Below, piece after piece: positions 27,338 to 35,804 of a DNA stretch of 64,000 nucleotides. How positions within the stretch are numbered: the stretch's first letter is position 1; every line of letters starts with the position of its first letter. Source of the stretch: CAVPNY01 sp963706905 (GTDB taxonomy: Bacteria > Chloroflexota > Anaerolineae > Anaerolineales > UBA4823). The notes beneath the pieces were generated by a model. That model had not been told where the DNA came from. It saw only the letters and a list, made by a program, of their open reading frames with translations, and searched no databases. Made by a program: the position numbers and the translations under genes. The stretch lies in the NCBI GenBank assembly GCA_963706905.1, contig CAVPNY010000011.1:186001-250000 (forward strand). Reading direction: 5' to 3'.

Positions 27338-27850
27338 ATGGAAACATCACCCGATCCGAACCGTGAGATGATCTTGCTCGAGCAAATCGAGTTTGATCCC
27401 GACATAACCCAGGCCTCCCTGGCTTCCCAATTAGGAGTCGCCGTCGGAACGGTCAATTGGCATCTTAAGCGTTTGATCGCCAAAGGCTATGTCAAAGTGA
27501 AGCGTGCTCAGCGGCGCAAGTTGCGATATATCATCACACCGGAGGGCATCGCTTTTCGGGCGCGCCTGACGGTTAATTATATTGAACAATCCATGTATCT
27601 ATATCGCCTGGTGCGTGAGCGGGTTCGGGAAACGCTTCTAGAGTTGAAGAGAACAGGTCACACTGCGGTGCGCATTGAGGCAGAAGGCGATCTCGCAGAC
27701 ATATGCCGGTTAACTTGCCTGGAGCTCGGTCTATCTATCAGTGAATCTCCTGATGCGCCTGTTGTTGAAATCCATGGTTTGAAAGTGTTTGTCCAACATA
27801 ACGGTATTATGGCTTTACAACCACCTGGAGGCGATGGGAAAGTCAGTTGA
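27338..27850 (+). CDS. MarR/EPS-associated winged-helix transcriptional regulator
   Basis: A 170-residue protein starting at ATG 27338. A winged helix-turn-helix covers about residues 8-75 (ITQASLASQLGVAVGTVNWHLKRLIAKGYVKVKRAQRRKLRYIITPEG). A helix-rich linker (FRARLTVNYIEQSMYLYRLVRERVRETLLELKRTG) and a small C-terminal alpha/beta domain (AVRIEAEGDLADICRLTCLELGLSI...VFVQHNGIMAL) follow. The N-terminal part matches the MarR-type regulators found in exopolysaccharide loci, which are usually shorter; the extra C-terminal domain could be a ligand sensor. It is probably the protein acting on the shared operators at 14804 and 27306. Its stop overlaps the next gene region. Confidence 0.82.
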   Translation: METSPDPNREMILLEQIEFDPDITQASLASQLGVAVGTVNWHLKRLIAKGYVKVKRAQRRKLRYIITPEGIAFRARLTVNYIEQSMYLYRLVRERVRETLLELKRTGHTAVRIEAEGDLADICRLTCLELGLSISESPDAPVVEIHGLKVFVQHNGIMALQPPGGDGKVS

Positions 27851-27861
27851 GAGTGGAGCAT

Positions 27862-28876
27862 ATGGATAGCTTGAAGCATGTCATCATCACTGGCGGAGCG
27901 GGTTACATCGGGTCTTTACTAACCGGGCATCTCTTGCTGTCAGGCTACGCAGTCACGGTTGTGGATGACTTGTTATTCGGCGGTGAGTCGCTGATCCCTT
28001 ATTTTTCCTTCCCGAACTTTCAGTTTGTCAAAGGAAACGTATGGGAACCTCGGACAGTGCGCATGGCTCTGCGCTCAGATTGGCCAGCCCCACAGGCGCT
28101 GATTCACCAGGCTGGAATTGTAGGATTTCCAGCCTGTCAGGCAGTTGGTCGCCAGGTAGCCTGGCGTTACAACGTCGAGGCCACCCAAAGGGTTTTTGAA
28201 CAGGCTGTGGAGATTGGGGTGAAACGCTTCATTTTTTCGTCTACTTACAGTAATTACAGCCCGTCGCCAGACGGGGATCCGGTGACTGAAGAATCTCCCT
28301 TGACACCGCAGTCGCTCTATGCGGAAACAAAGATCACTGCAGAAAGGTTTCTCATTGCCGAGACACAGTCCGTCTGTGCTCCCTTGATCTTCCGCTTGGC
28401 CACTCTATATGGCCTGTCACCTCGCATCCGTTTTGATTTGATCATCAACCAATTTGTGCTTGAAGCCTTCACTCGTCGAGAACTGGTAATCTACCAACGT
28501 GGCTACTCCCGTTCATTTATGCATGTTGCTGACGCAGCCAGAGGATTCCTGTTAGGGCTTACCGCTCCTGACGAAACAATCCGGGGACAGATATTCAACC
28601 TGGGATCGAGTTCAGGGAAACTTCACCAAAGACGAGATTGTTACGTTGATCCTGAAACGTCTGCCTGAAACGATTGTGCGCCATAAGGATATGACCTTTG
28701 GCGGTGATATGCGCGATATCACGGTATCTTTCGAGAAGGTGCAGCAGCTATTGGGATTCACATCCACATTGAGTGTGGATGACGGTATTCGAGAGGTCCT
28801 GCATGCCCTGCGGGATGGGGTGATCAACAATCCCCATGACAACCGCTATCGGAATGCGCAGTTTATAGTTCAATAA
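27862..28876 (+). CDS. NAD-dependent nucleotide-sugar epimerase/dehydratase (apparent frameshift)
   Basis: An extended SDR protein. GGAGYIGSLLTGHLL, FSSTYSNY and the catalytic YAETK are visible. ATG 27862 is preferred to the in-frame TTG 27847 because GTGGAG stands just upstream. The frame breaks at AAA 28618-28620. Removing one A joins NLGSSSG to NFTKDEIVTLILKRLPETIV and yields an exact 337-residue protein. The substrate is not evident; the sequence belongs to the broad WcaG/GalE-like group. It lies between the regulator and a GDP-fucose-synthase-like gene. Confidence 0.82.
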
Positions 28877-28908
28877 GAGACTGAATGTCAATAAAGGAGC
28901 AATCCTCT

Positions 28909-29922
28909 GTGAATGGAGCTAGTTCATATTGGTCAGCGAGAAAAGTGATTGTCACTGGGGGGAGTGGCTTTCTGGGTTCATTTTTAGTAGAGAAATTGCG
29001 CCAGCGAGGCGCAACTCAGATCATCGTACCAACGATTGAAACGTATGACTTGACTCAAAAACAGGCTATTCAACACCTATTTGATGACAATGGATTATTC
29101 CGGCCCACTCAGGTTTCCACTCCTGAGGATCGCGGGGCAAGTCAAACAATTGTGATTCATCTAGCTGCTCTGGTTGGCGGGATCGAAGCCAACCGGGCAC
29201 GGCCAGCAGAATTTTTCTATGATAATCTGATGATGGGCGTGCAACTGATGCACGAATCCTGGCTGCGTGGGGTGGAGAAATTTGTCGCAATCGGTACAAT
29301 CTGCGCTTACCCCAAGGTCACGCCGCTGCCTTTCAAGGAAGAGTATTTATGGGAAGGGTATCCAGAAGAAACCAATGCGCCTTACGGATTGGCAAAGAAA
29401 ATGCTGCTTGTCCAGGCACAGGCTTACCGGCAGCAATATGGTTTCAACGCGATATACCTGTTACCGGTTAACCTGTACGGACCACGCGACAACTTCGACC
29501 CAACCACCTCCCATGTGATCCCGGCGCTGATCCGGAAATTTATCGAGGCGAAAGACATGAACCAGGATCAGGTTGTCGTGTGGGGTGACGGCTCGCCAAC
29601 ACGGGAATTTCTCTACGTGGAGGATGCGGCTGAAGGGATCTTGTTGGCTGCTGAGCGCTACAATGATAGCCAACCGGTGAACCTTGGGTCGGGAATGGAA
29701 ATCAGCATTAAGGACCTGGCTGAATTGATCGCCGGGTTGACTGGCTTTAAGGGCAGCCTGGTTTGGGATAAAACCAAACCGAATGGGCAACCCAGGCGCA
29801 GTCTGGATACTTCGAGAGCGAAACAATTCTTTGGATTTCAGGCGCAAATGTCTTTTGAAGAAGGCTTGCGACAAACTATCGAATGGTATCGCCAGGCGAT
29901 GAAGACCCAGTTGGCAGGGTAG
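28909..29922 (+). CDS. fcl: GDP-L-fucose synthase-like NAD(P)-dependent epimerase/reductase
   Basis: A 337-residue extended SDR. GTG 28909 is preferred because AAAGGAG lies 9 bases upstream; ATG 28885 in the same frame has no such site. GGSGFLGSFLVEKL, HLAALVGGIEANRARPAEFFYDNLMMG, GTICAYPK, catalytic YGLAK (159-163) and the LYGPRDNFDPTTSHVIPALIRKF block are typical of GDP-fucose synthase. With gmd at 14843 this would give GDP-L-fucose. The insert before the beta-4 strand (FRPTQVSTPEDRGA) is unusual, so a related product such as GDP-6-deoxy-hexose or a heptose analogue cannot be excluded. Confidence 0.8.
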   Translation: MNGASSYWSARKVIVTGGSGFLGSFLVEKLRQRGATQIIVPTIETYDLTQKQAIQHLFDDNGLFRPTQVSTPEDRGASQTIVIHLAALVGGIEANRARPAEFFYDNLMMGVQLMHESWLRGVEKFVAIGTICAYPKVTPLPFKEEYLWEGYPEETNAPYGLAKKMLLVQAQAYRQQYGFNAIYLLPVNLYGPRDNFDPTTSHVIPALIRKFIEAKDMNQDQVVVWGDGSPTREFLYVEDAAEGILLAAERYNDSQPVNLGSGMEISIKDLAELIAGLTGFKGSLVWDKTKPNGQPRRSLDTSRAKQFFGFQAQMSFEEGLRQTIEWYRQAMKTQLAG

Positions 29923-29940
29923 GATCACTCCGGAGATCTT

Positions 29941-30792
29941 ATGGCGCATCCAGCAATTTCTTCAAAAGAAATAGAGGAAGTGATCATTCTCAAGCCCACG
30001 CGGGGTTGGGCCGCGCTCAACCTGGGCGAGTTGTGGCTGTACCGGGAATTAATTTACTTCATGACCTGGCGCGATCTCAAGGTCCGCTATAAACAAACTG
30101 TATTGGGGGCCGCGTGGGCGATTCTGCAACCTTTCCTATCGATGGTGGTATTTAGCGTGTTCTTCGGGCGTTGGTTAGGCGTTCCCTCTGGCGATGTCCC
30201 TTACCCGGTCTTCTCGTATACCGCCCTGCTGCCTTGGGGATTATTCTCCAAGGCGATCGCTGATGCAGGCCGTTCCCTGGTGACAAACCGGGCCATGATC
30301 ACCAAAGTCTACTTTCCGCGCCTGACGATCCCGCTCGCCTCGGTGCTGGCTGGCATTGTGGACTTCCTGATCGCCTTTGTGGTGCTCTTAGGGATGATGT
30401 GGTATTACGACATAGACATCACCTCCAAAGTGTTAACATTGCCATTTTTCCTTCTTCTGGCATTGATCGCATCCTTAGGGGTCGGCTTGTGGCTTTCTGC
30501 TATGAACGTGTTTTACCGCGATATTGGCTACATCATCCCCTTTTTGACCCAGATTTGGTTTTACCTTTCCCCGATTGTCTATGCAACCAGTACCGTGCCG
30601 GAAAAATTGCAGCCAATCTATGCGCTCAATCCGATGGTAGGCGTGATCGATGGATTTCGGTGGGCATTGCTTGGTCAGGAGCCAGGACCAGGGCCATTAT
30701 TAATCATATCAAGCGCTGTGGCAGTTATTTTGCTGGTCAGCGGCGTGATTTATTTCCGGCGGGTTGAGCGCACCTTTGCAGATATGGTCTAG
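29941..30792 (+). CDS. wzm: ABC-2 type polysaccharide/polyol-phosphate exporter permease (Wzm)
   Basis: A 283-residue membrane protein with six hydrophobic segments. The N-terminal amphipathic part RELIYFMTWRDLKVRYKQTVLGAAWAILQPFLSMVV is the hallmark of Wzm/TagG permeases, followed by SYTALLPWGLFSKAIADAG and MNVFYRDIGYIIPFLTQIWFYLSPIVY. It exports a finished lipid-linked polysaccharide together with the ATPase gene 46 bases downstream. Confidence 0.92.
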   Translation: MAHPAISSKEIEEVIILKPTRGWAALNLGELWLYRELIYFMTWRDLKVRYKQTVLGAAWAILQPFLSMVVFSVFFGRWLGVPSGDVPYPVFSYTALLPWGLFSKAIADAGRSLVTNRAMITKVYFPRLTIPLASVLAGIVDFLIAFVVLLGMMWYYDIDITSKVLTLPFFLLLALIASLGVGLWLSAMNVFYRDIGYIIPFLTQIWFYLSPIVYATSTVPEKLQPIYALNPMVGVIDGFRWALLGQEPGPGPLLIISSAVAVILLVSGVIYFRRVERTFADMV

Positions 30793-30794
30793 CA

Positions 30795-30842
30795 ATGTCC
30801 GAGGAGTATTTTAGTTTGTTGTCCAAGCGTCATAACTTATGA
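30795..30842 (+). CDS. Fifteen-codon upstream ORF coupled to wzt
   Basis: ATG 30795 opens a 15-residue frame (MSEEYFSLLSKRHNL) whose TGA at 30840-30842 overlaps the wzt start codon as ATGA. The wzt start itself has no ribosome-binding site in the preceding 20 bases, so termination-reinitiation through this mini-frame is a possible route to wzt translation. The mini-frame also has only a weak upstream site (GGT), so it may be fortuitous. Confidence 0.3.
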   Translation: MSEEYFSLLSKRHNL

Positions 30843-32107
30843 ATAAATTAGCAATTCGAGTTGAGAAATTAGGTAAGCAATACCGCATCGGGACATCCCT
30901 GGCGCGTTACCGCACCCTTAGGGAAACCCTGGTTGAGACGGTTAATCTTCCATCTCGACTGGCACGCGCCTCCGAAGAACGCTCCAACAGCCAGATCTGG
31001 GCATTACAGGACGTTTCTTTCGACGTACTCAAAGGACAGGTATTGGGTGTAATCGGCCGCAACGGCGCGGGGAAGAGTACGTTGCTTAAGATCCTTTCGC
31101 GCGTGACTGAACCCAGCTCGGGTTTTGCTGAAATCCATGGGCGGGTTGGTGCCTTGTTAGAGGTTGGCACCGGTTTTCATCCGGAGTTATCCGGACGGGA
31201 GAATATCTACTTGAATGGGGCAATCTTGGGGATGAAACGTGCAGAGATCGACGCGAAATTCGATGAGATTGTATCATTCGCCGAGGTGGAAAAATTTATT
31301 GATACACCTGTGAAACGATATTCCAGCGGGATGTATCTGCGGCTGGCCTTCGCGGTGGCGGCGCATCTGGAGCCAGATATCCTGGTTGTGGACGAGGTGC
31401 TCGCGGTAGGCGATGCCGAGTTTCAGCGCAGGTGTCTGGGAAAGATGAGCGATGTTGCCAAGGAGGGGCGTACTGTTTTATTTGTCAGCCACAACATGTC
31501 GGCGGTTCTACGCCTCACTGAAGAGGGCATTCTTCTCGACAAAGGCCGATTGGTTTTGCGTGGGCCCACCCGTGAAGTTGTCGATACCTATATGGCATCC
31601 GGATATTCGCAGACTGGTCAGCGTATTTGGGATGCAGATGAAATTCCCCTCGAAGCACATCCTTTCCGCCCAGTTGCGATCCGATTGATTGACCGGAACC
31701 AGCGCGTAATTGATACTGTCCGATCAACAGAGCCGATTACCATCTCGATTGAATACAGCCTGGATGAGCCGATAACTGGATTGCGCGTGGGGATTTACTT
31801 GATGTCCATGCGAGGCGAATATGTCTTTACATCTTTTGACACTGACAGCCCGGAATTATATGATCGATTCAGTGTGCGAAATGCGGGTAAATATATCAAC
31901 TCATGCTCTATCCCAGGAAATTACCTGAATGAGGGACGATACGTCCTGGGAATCAATGCCAGCTCGTTTCGGGTGAAGCGTTACTTTCAGGACGAGGTAG
32001 CATTAACCTTCACTGTTGATGGCGCAGGCGCGCCGGGCAAGCAATGGGCAGAATCCCGGCTGGGACTGGTACGACCAGACTTGAATTGGCAGATTGAAAC
32101 CCAATGA
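30839..32107 (+). CDS. wzt: Polysaccharide ABC exporter ATPase with C-terminal glycan-binding domain (Wzt)
   Basis: A 422-residue protein. The ATPase domain has Walker A GRNGAGKST (73-81), the signature YSSGMYLRLAFAVA (about 161-174), Walker B ILVVDEVLAVGD (about 181-192) and the switch histidine in LFVSHNMSAV. A C-terminal beta-sandwich of about 150 residues (IRLIDRNQRVIDTVRSTEPITISIEYSLDEP...GRYVLGINASSF) corresponds to the Wzt_C domain, which recognises the modified non-reducing end of the glycan before export. That implies an end-capping modification, and methyl- or sulfo-transferases nearby are candidates. Confidence 0.93.
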   Translation: MNKLAIRVEKLGKQYRIGTSLARYRTLRETLVETVNLPSRLARASEERSNSQIWALQDVSFDVLKGQVLGVIGRNGAGKSTLLKILSRVTEPSSGFAEIHGRVGALLEVGTGFHPELSGRENIYLNGAILGMKRAEIDAKFDEIVSFAEVEKFIDTPVKRYSSGMYLRLAFAVAAHLEPDILVVDEVLAVGDAEFQRRCLGKMSDVAKEGRTVLFVSHNMSAVLRLTEEGILLDKGRLVLRGPTREVVDTYMASGYSQTGQRIWDADEIPLEAHPFRPVAIRLIDRNQRVIDTVRSTEPITISIEYSLDEPITGLRVGIYLMSMRGEYVFTSFDTDSPELYDRFSVRNAGKYINSCSIPGNYLNEGRYVLGINASSFRVKRYFQDEVALTFTVDGAGAPGKQWAESRLGLVRPDLNWQIETQ

Positions 32108-33627
32108 GCACCAAAACGACGGCAAAGCGAATTCTAGGTGAACTGCCCTTCACGGCGGAGACTTACTGGTACCTGCGCCAGGCTGGAAAACCAATCCGCA
32201 CAGGCTATTCGCTGAAAAAACTGCAGGAAGGTTTGCCAGATTGGACTGCGCAAGCCACCAGGGTTGCCAGGAAGGCTCCTCGTGGTAAGAAAATCCTGAT
32301 CTTTGGCACGCTGCACTATTGGATTTCCCATGCTGCTCTGGTTGGAATAACCCTGGGCGGGCTGGGACACCGGGTCACCCTGGCATTTCTCCCATATAAC
32401 CAGTGGCAGTCGCCGATCAACCGCTTCGATTTACGCCGCCAAAACCTTTACACACTAAATGTTCTCAAGAAAGCAACGCCGCTGATCAAACCGATCTCTT
32501 TTCTTGACTCAGGAAGGAGCATCCTGGAATTCCCAAGGTCACTCCATCAGGCGGTCGAAGAATTATCAGTGCGAGACACGCAATATACACTTCAAGTCGA
32601 AGAGATTGCCCAGGATAGCGATCTTTACCGGATGCGTTATGAGAGGAATATTGCCACAGCCCAGGTTGCCCTGGTATGGATGAAGACAAACCGACCGGAG
32701 GTCGTGGTGGTGCCAAATGGCAGCATCCAGGAATTTGGGAGTGTCTACCTGGTAGCACGCTATCTGGATATACCGGTGGTTACCTATGAGTTTGGTGAGC
32801 AACGCCAGCGGATGTGGTTGGCACAGAACGCAGAGGTAATGCACCAGCATACTGACGATTTATGGGCTGCACGGGGCGGACAAGCTTTGTCTGTAGCCGA
32901 GCTTGAACAAGTGCAGTCCTTGTTTATCACCCGACGCAAGGCCAGCCTTTGGGAAAATTTCGACCGGCGCTGGCAGGGGATCGCCTCGGTCGGGGGAGAC
33001 GCCGTGCGGGAAGCGCTGGGTTTGGATAAACGCCCGGTCGTGTTGTTGGCTACCAACGTGATCGGAGATAGCCTGACGCTTGGACGCCAGGTCTTTAGTG
33101 AAAGCATGACGGAATGGTTGAGCCGCACTGTTGAATTCTTTGCATCACACTCAGAAGCGCAATTGGTTGTGCGGATTCATCCAGGAGAGTTGATTACGAA
33201 AGGCCCCTCGGTCGCGGAAGTGGTTCGGAATACCTTGCCGGGCGGAATACCGGAGCATATCTATTTAGTGCCAGCCGATGCTGAAATAAATACGTATGAT
33301 CTGATTGAAATTGCCGATCTTGGTCTTGTGTATACCACAACTGTTGGGTTGGAAATGGCGATGAGCGGCATACCGGTAATCGCCATTGGGCAGACGCATT
33401 ACCGCAGCAAAGGATTTACTCTGGACCCGGATAGCTGGGAGGTGTATTTTCACCTCCTCAGTAAAGCGATCCAGCCTAAATCAGAATTCAAGCTAAACGA
33501 ATTGCAGGTCAACAAGGCCTGGGAATATGCTTACCGGTTTTTCTTTGAGTATCCTCTTGCCTTTCCCTGGCATTTATTACACCTGTGGGATGACATTAAA
33601 GAATGGCCTGTTGAGCGGGTCCGTTAA
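32104..33627 (+). CDS. Capsule-polysaccharide-type glycosyltransferase, KpsS/KpsC-like GT-B fold
   Basis: A 507-residue soluble protein overlapping wzt by four bases (ATGA). The central KILIFGTLHYWISHAALVGITLGGLGH and VVVVPNGSIQEFGSVYLVARYLDIPVVTYEFGEQR strands, the RIHPGEL motif and the C-terminal ADLGLVYTTTVGLEMAMSGIPVIAIGQTHYRSKG match the capsule polysaccharide biosynthesis family, whose known members transfer CMP-activated ulosonic acids. A homologous-looking protein is encoded at 58828. Substrate assignment to a nonulosonate is inference from the neighbouring synthases. Confidence 0.65.
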   Translation: MSTKTTAKRILGELPFTAETYWYLRQAGKPIRTGYSLKKLQEGLPDWTAQATRVARKAPRGKKILIFGTLHYWISHAALVGITLGGLGHRVTLAFLPYNQWQSPINRFDLRRQNLYTLNVLKKATPLIKPISFLDSGRSILEFPRSLHQAVEELSVRDTQYTLQVEEIAQDSDLYRMRYERNIATAQVALVWMKTNRPEVVVVPNGSIQEFGSVYLVARYLDIPVVTYEFGEQRQRMWLAQNAEVMHQHTDDLWAARGGQALSVAELEQVQSLFITRRKASLWENFDRRWQGIASVGGDAVREALGLDKRPVVLLATNVIGDSLTLGRQVFSESMTEWLSRTVEFFASHSEAQLVVRIHPGELITKGPSVAEVVRNTLPGGIPEHIYLVPADAEINTYDLIEIADLGLVYTTTVGLEMAMSGIPVIAIGQTHYRSKGFTLDPDSWEVYFHLLSKAIQPKSEFKLNELQVNKAWEYAYRFFFEYPLAFPWHLLHLWDDIKEWPVERVR

Positions 33628-33756
33628 CCAAGAAGGGCAGGAACAATTCGGTGCGACCTTCCTTTATTTGAGTGGTGAACCGAGAAGCTGGGCAAAATGA
33701 TTTATACTTGTAATTTCGTGCCGGGAGGACCGGTTTGATTTTTAGAGAATGATGAT
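33628..33756 (+). promoter_or_regulatory. Intergenic gap with a possible -10 box
   Basis: This 129-base gap between the KpsS-like gene and the methyltransferase contains TATACT at 33703-33708, about 48 bases before the next start, with no convincing -35 box. An internal promoter is plausible because this is one of the longest gaps in the island. Confidence 0.25.
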
Positions 33757-34675
33757 ATGGCGAATCTTGCAGAAGCCGATGTAAAACAACAAGTCCGCCA
33801 GTTCTATGACCAGATTGGTTGGAGAGAGGTCGGCGAAGGCGTTTACCAGAATGCTCGCTACGAGTGATTTAAGACCTGTAGCGCGAGAATACATTCATCG
33901 CTGCCATATGCGGGTGAAACGCTACTTCAAGTCAGAAGGCCTCTATTTTCTGGATGCGGGCTCAGGGCCGATTCAGTATCCCGAATATCTGGAGTATTCT
34001 CGAGGCTACCAGACGCGGGTATGTGCGGACATCTCGATTGTGGCGTTGCGTGAAGCGCGCTTGCGCATCGGTGATCGTCATTCTGGAGGTCACGGGCTGT
34101 TTGTTGTGGCTGACGTAGCCAAGCTGCCCTTTCGATCGGACGCATTCGATGGTTTGATGGCCTTGCACACCATTCACCACCTACCAATAGATGAGCACCG
34201 CGCAGCGTATGGCGAGCTGTATCGGGTGATGGCAGAGGGAACTTCTGCAGTGGTCGTGAACGGTTGGGATAACTCACTTTTAATGGTTTTATTTGTCGCC
34301 CCGTTGCGCTGGCTTAGACGTACACGCAAACGAGTTCAAAGATATTTTGGGAGAGGGGATGCCAAACCATTTGATGAAGCTGAAGATCTCGCTCCTCGAC
34401 CTGAGCCTAAGGGAACTTTTGTAAGCAAACGCAACGCAGCCTGGTTACAGAATAAGATCGGGGCTGAGATCCCCTTGGATATTTTAGTATGGCGCAGCGT
34501 CAGTGTGCGTTTTTTGCGGGCGTATATTCATCCCTGGCTGGGAGGGCGTTGGATCTTGCGCCTGCTTTACTGGCTGGAGGAGCGCTTCCCGCATTTCTTT
34601 GGTAAATATGGCCAATACCCTCTGATAGTGATCCATAAGGGTGAGACAAGCCATTTTGTTTCGTCTAATCAGTAG
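33757..34675 (+). CDS. Class I SAM-dependent methyltransferase (apparent frameshift)
   Basis: ATG 33757 gives MANLAEADVKQQVRQFYDQIGWREVGEGVYQNARYE, a typical methyltransferase lead-in, and then meets a TGA created by one extra base at 33865. Removing that T continues as DLRPVAREYIHRCHMRVKRYF and gives an exact 305-residue protein. Motif I is LDAGSGPIQYPEYLEY and motif II/III is FVVADVAKLPFRSDAFDGLMALHTIHHLP. An uninterrupted frame from ATG 33806 lacks the conserved beginning. The acceptor is unknown; a glycan O-methylation or end-cap is likely from context. Confidence 0.8.
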
Positions 34676-34703
34676 CAAGATTTAGATGGATGTGGAGATA
34701 GGA

Positions 34704-35726
34704 ATGGATTGGACTGATCAGGTAGTGCTGGTGACCGGTGGGACGGGTTCTTTTGGGAAGAAGTTTGTTGAGCTTATGCTCAAAGATCACCATCCGGCGA
34801 AATTGATCGTTTTTAGCCGGGATGAACTTAAGCAGCATGAGATGCGGGTGAGCGGTTTTGAGCATCCTAACCTGCGATATTTCATTGGGGATGTGCGCGA
34901 TCAGGCGAGATTAGAGCGGGCAATGCAAGGGGTGAGCATTGTGGTTCACGCCGCAGCTCTCAAACAAGTTCCGGCCTGTGAATACAACCCAATGGAAGCG
35001 ATCAAGACCAACATCCTGGGAAGCAGTAATGTGATCGAGGCTGCTCTGGATACAGGCGTAAAGAAAGTGGTGGCGTTAAGCACGGATAAAGCGGTTAACC
35101 CAATCAATCTGTACGGCGCAACCAAGCTGGCCGCGGAAAAACTATTTGTTCAAAGTAATGCCTATGCCGGTGGAACGTCGACCCGCTATTCCTGTGTTCG
35201 CTATGGCAACGTAGTGGGGAGTCGCGGCAGCGTGATCCCGTTGTTCCTGCAGCAGCGTCATAATGGGAAACTGACCATCACTGATGAGCGGATGACGCGA
35301 TTCTGGTTGACGCTAGATCAGGGAGTGCGGTTTGTTATCCGCTGTGTTGAAGCGATGCACGGTGGGGAGGTGTTTGTACCGAAGATACCCAGCACTCGAA
35401 TTGTTGACTTAGCTCGGGTTATTGCTCCCCAGGCTACCCTGAACGTGATTGGTATCCGGCCCGGGGAAAAGTTGCATGAAGTATTGATCCATGAAGATGA
35501 AGCCCGCTCAACGATCGAGATGGAGGATATGTTTGTTGTTCAACCATCCGAAGCGTTGTGGTTTGGGCATGATTGGCAGGATAAAGGTCGTCGGTTAGTA
35601 GACGGGTTTCGTTATGCCAGCGATACCAATGACCAATGGCTGACCATTGAGCAAATCCAGGATCTGGTTACAGAATTTGAAAGAACGCATGTCGATCTAA
35701 CTTACGAAGGTTACCTGGAAAGTTAA
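34704..35726 (+). CDS. pseB: UDP-N-acetylglucosamine 4,6-dehydratase (inverting), PseB/CapE-like
   Basis: A 340-residue SDR. ATG 34704 is chosen over 34686 because GGAG lies 6 bases upstream. VLVTGGTGSFGKKFVELML, IGDVRDQARLERAM, HAAALKQVPACEYNPMEAIKTNI and the family-specific LSTDKAVNPINLYGATKL (catalytic Lys at about 128) identify the PseB/CapE group, which dehydrates UDP-GlcNAc at C4/C6 with C5 inversion. The C-terminal RPGEKLHEVLIHEDEARSTIE is also typical. It heads a compact nonulosonate-type block: RmlD-like reductase, NeuB-like synthase, GT4 and SpsF-like cytidylyltransferase. No PseC-type aminotransferase follows. Confidence 0.88.
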   Translation: MDWTDQVVLVTGGTGSFGKKFVELMLKDHHPAKLIVFSRDELKQHEMRVSGFEHPNLRYFIGDVRDQARLERAMQGVSIVVHAAALKQVPACEYNPMEAIKTNILGSSNVIEAALDTGVKKVVALSTDKAVNPINLYGATKLAAEKLFVQSNAYAGGTSTRYSCVRYGNVVGSRGSVIPLFLQQRHNGKLTITDERMTRFWLTLDQGVRFVIRCVEAMHGGEVFVPKIPSTRIVDLARVIAPQATLNVIGIRPGEKLHEVLIHEDEARSTIEMEDMFVVQPSEALWFGHDWQDKGRRLVDGFRYASDTNDQWLTIEQIQDLVTEFERTHVDLTYEGYLES

Positions 35727-35804
35727 TTCAGATGGTTATTGACGTCGATCAATGGGAGTTAATCAAACTCTCTGAAATAAACAATCTCGAAGAATGGGAA
35801 CAGG

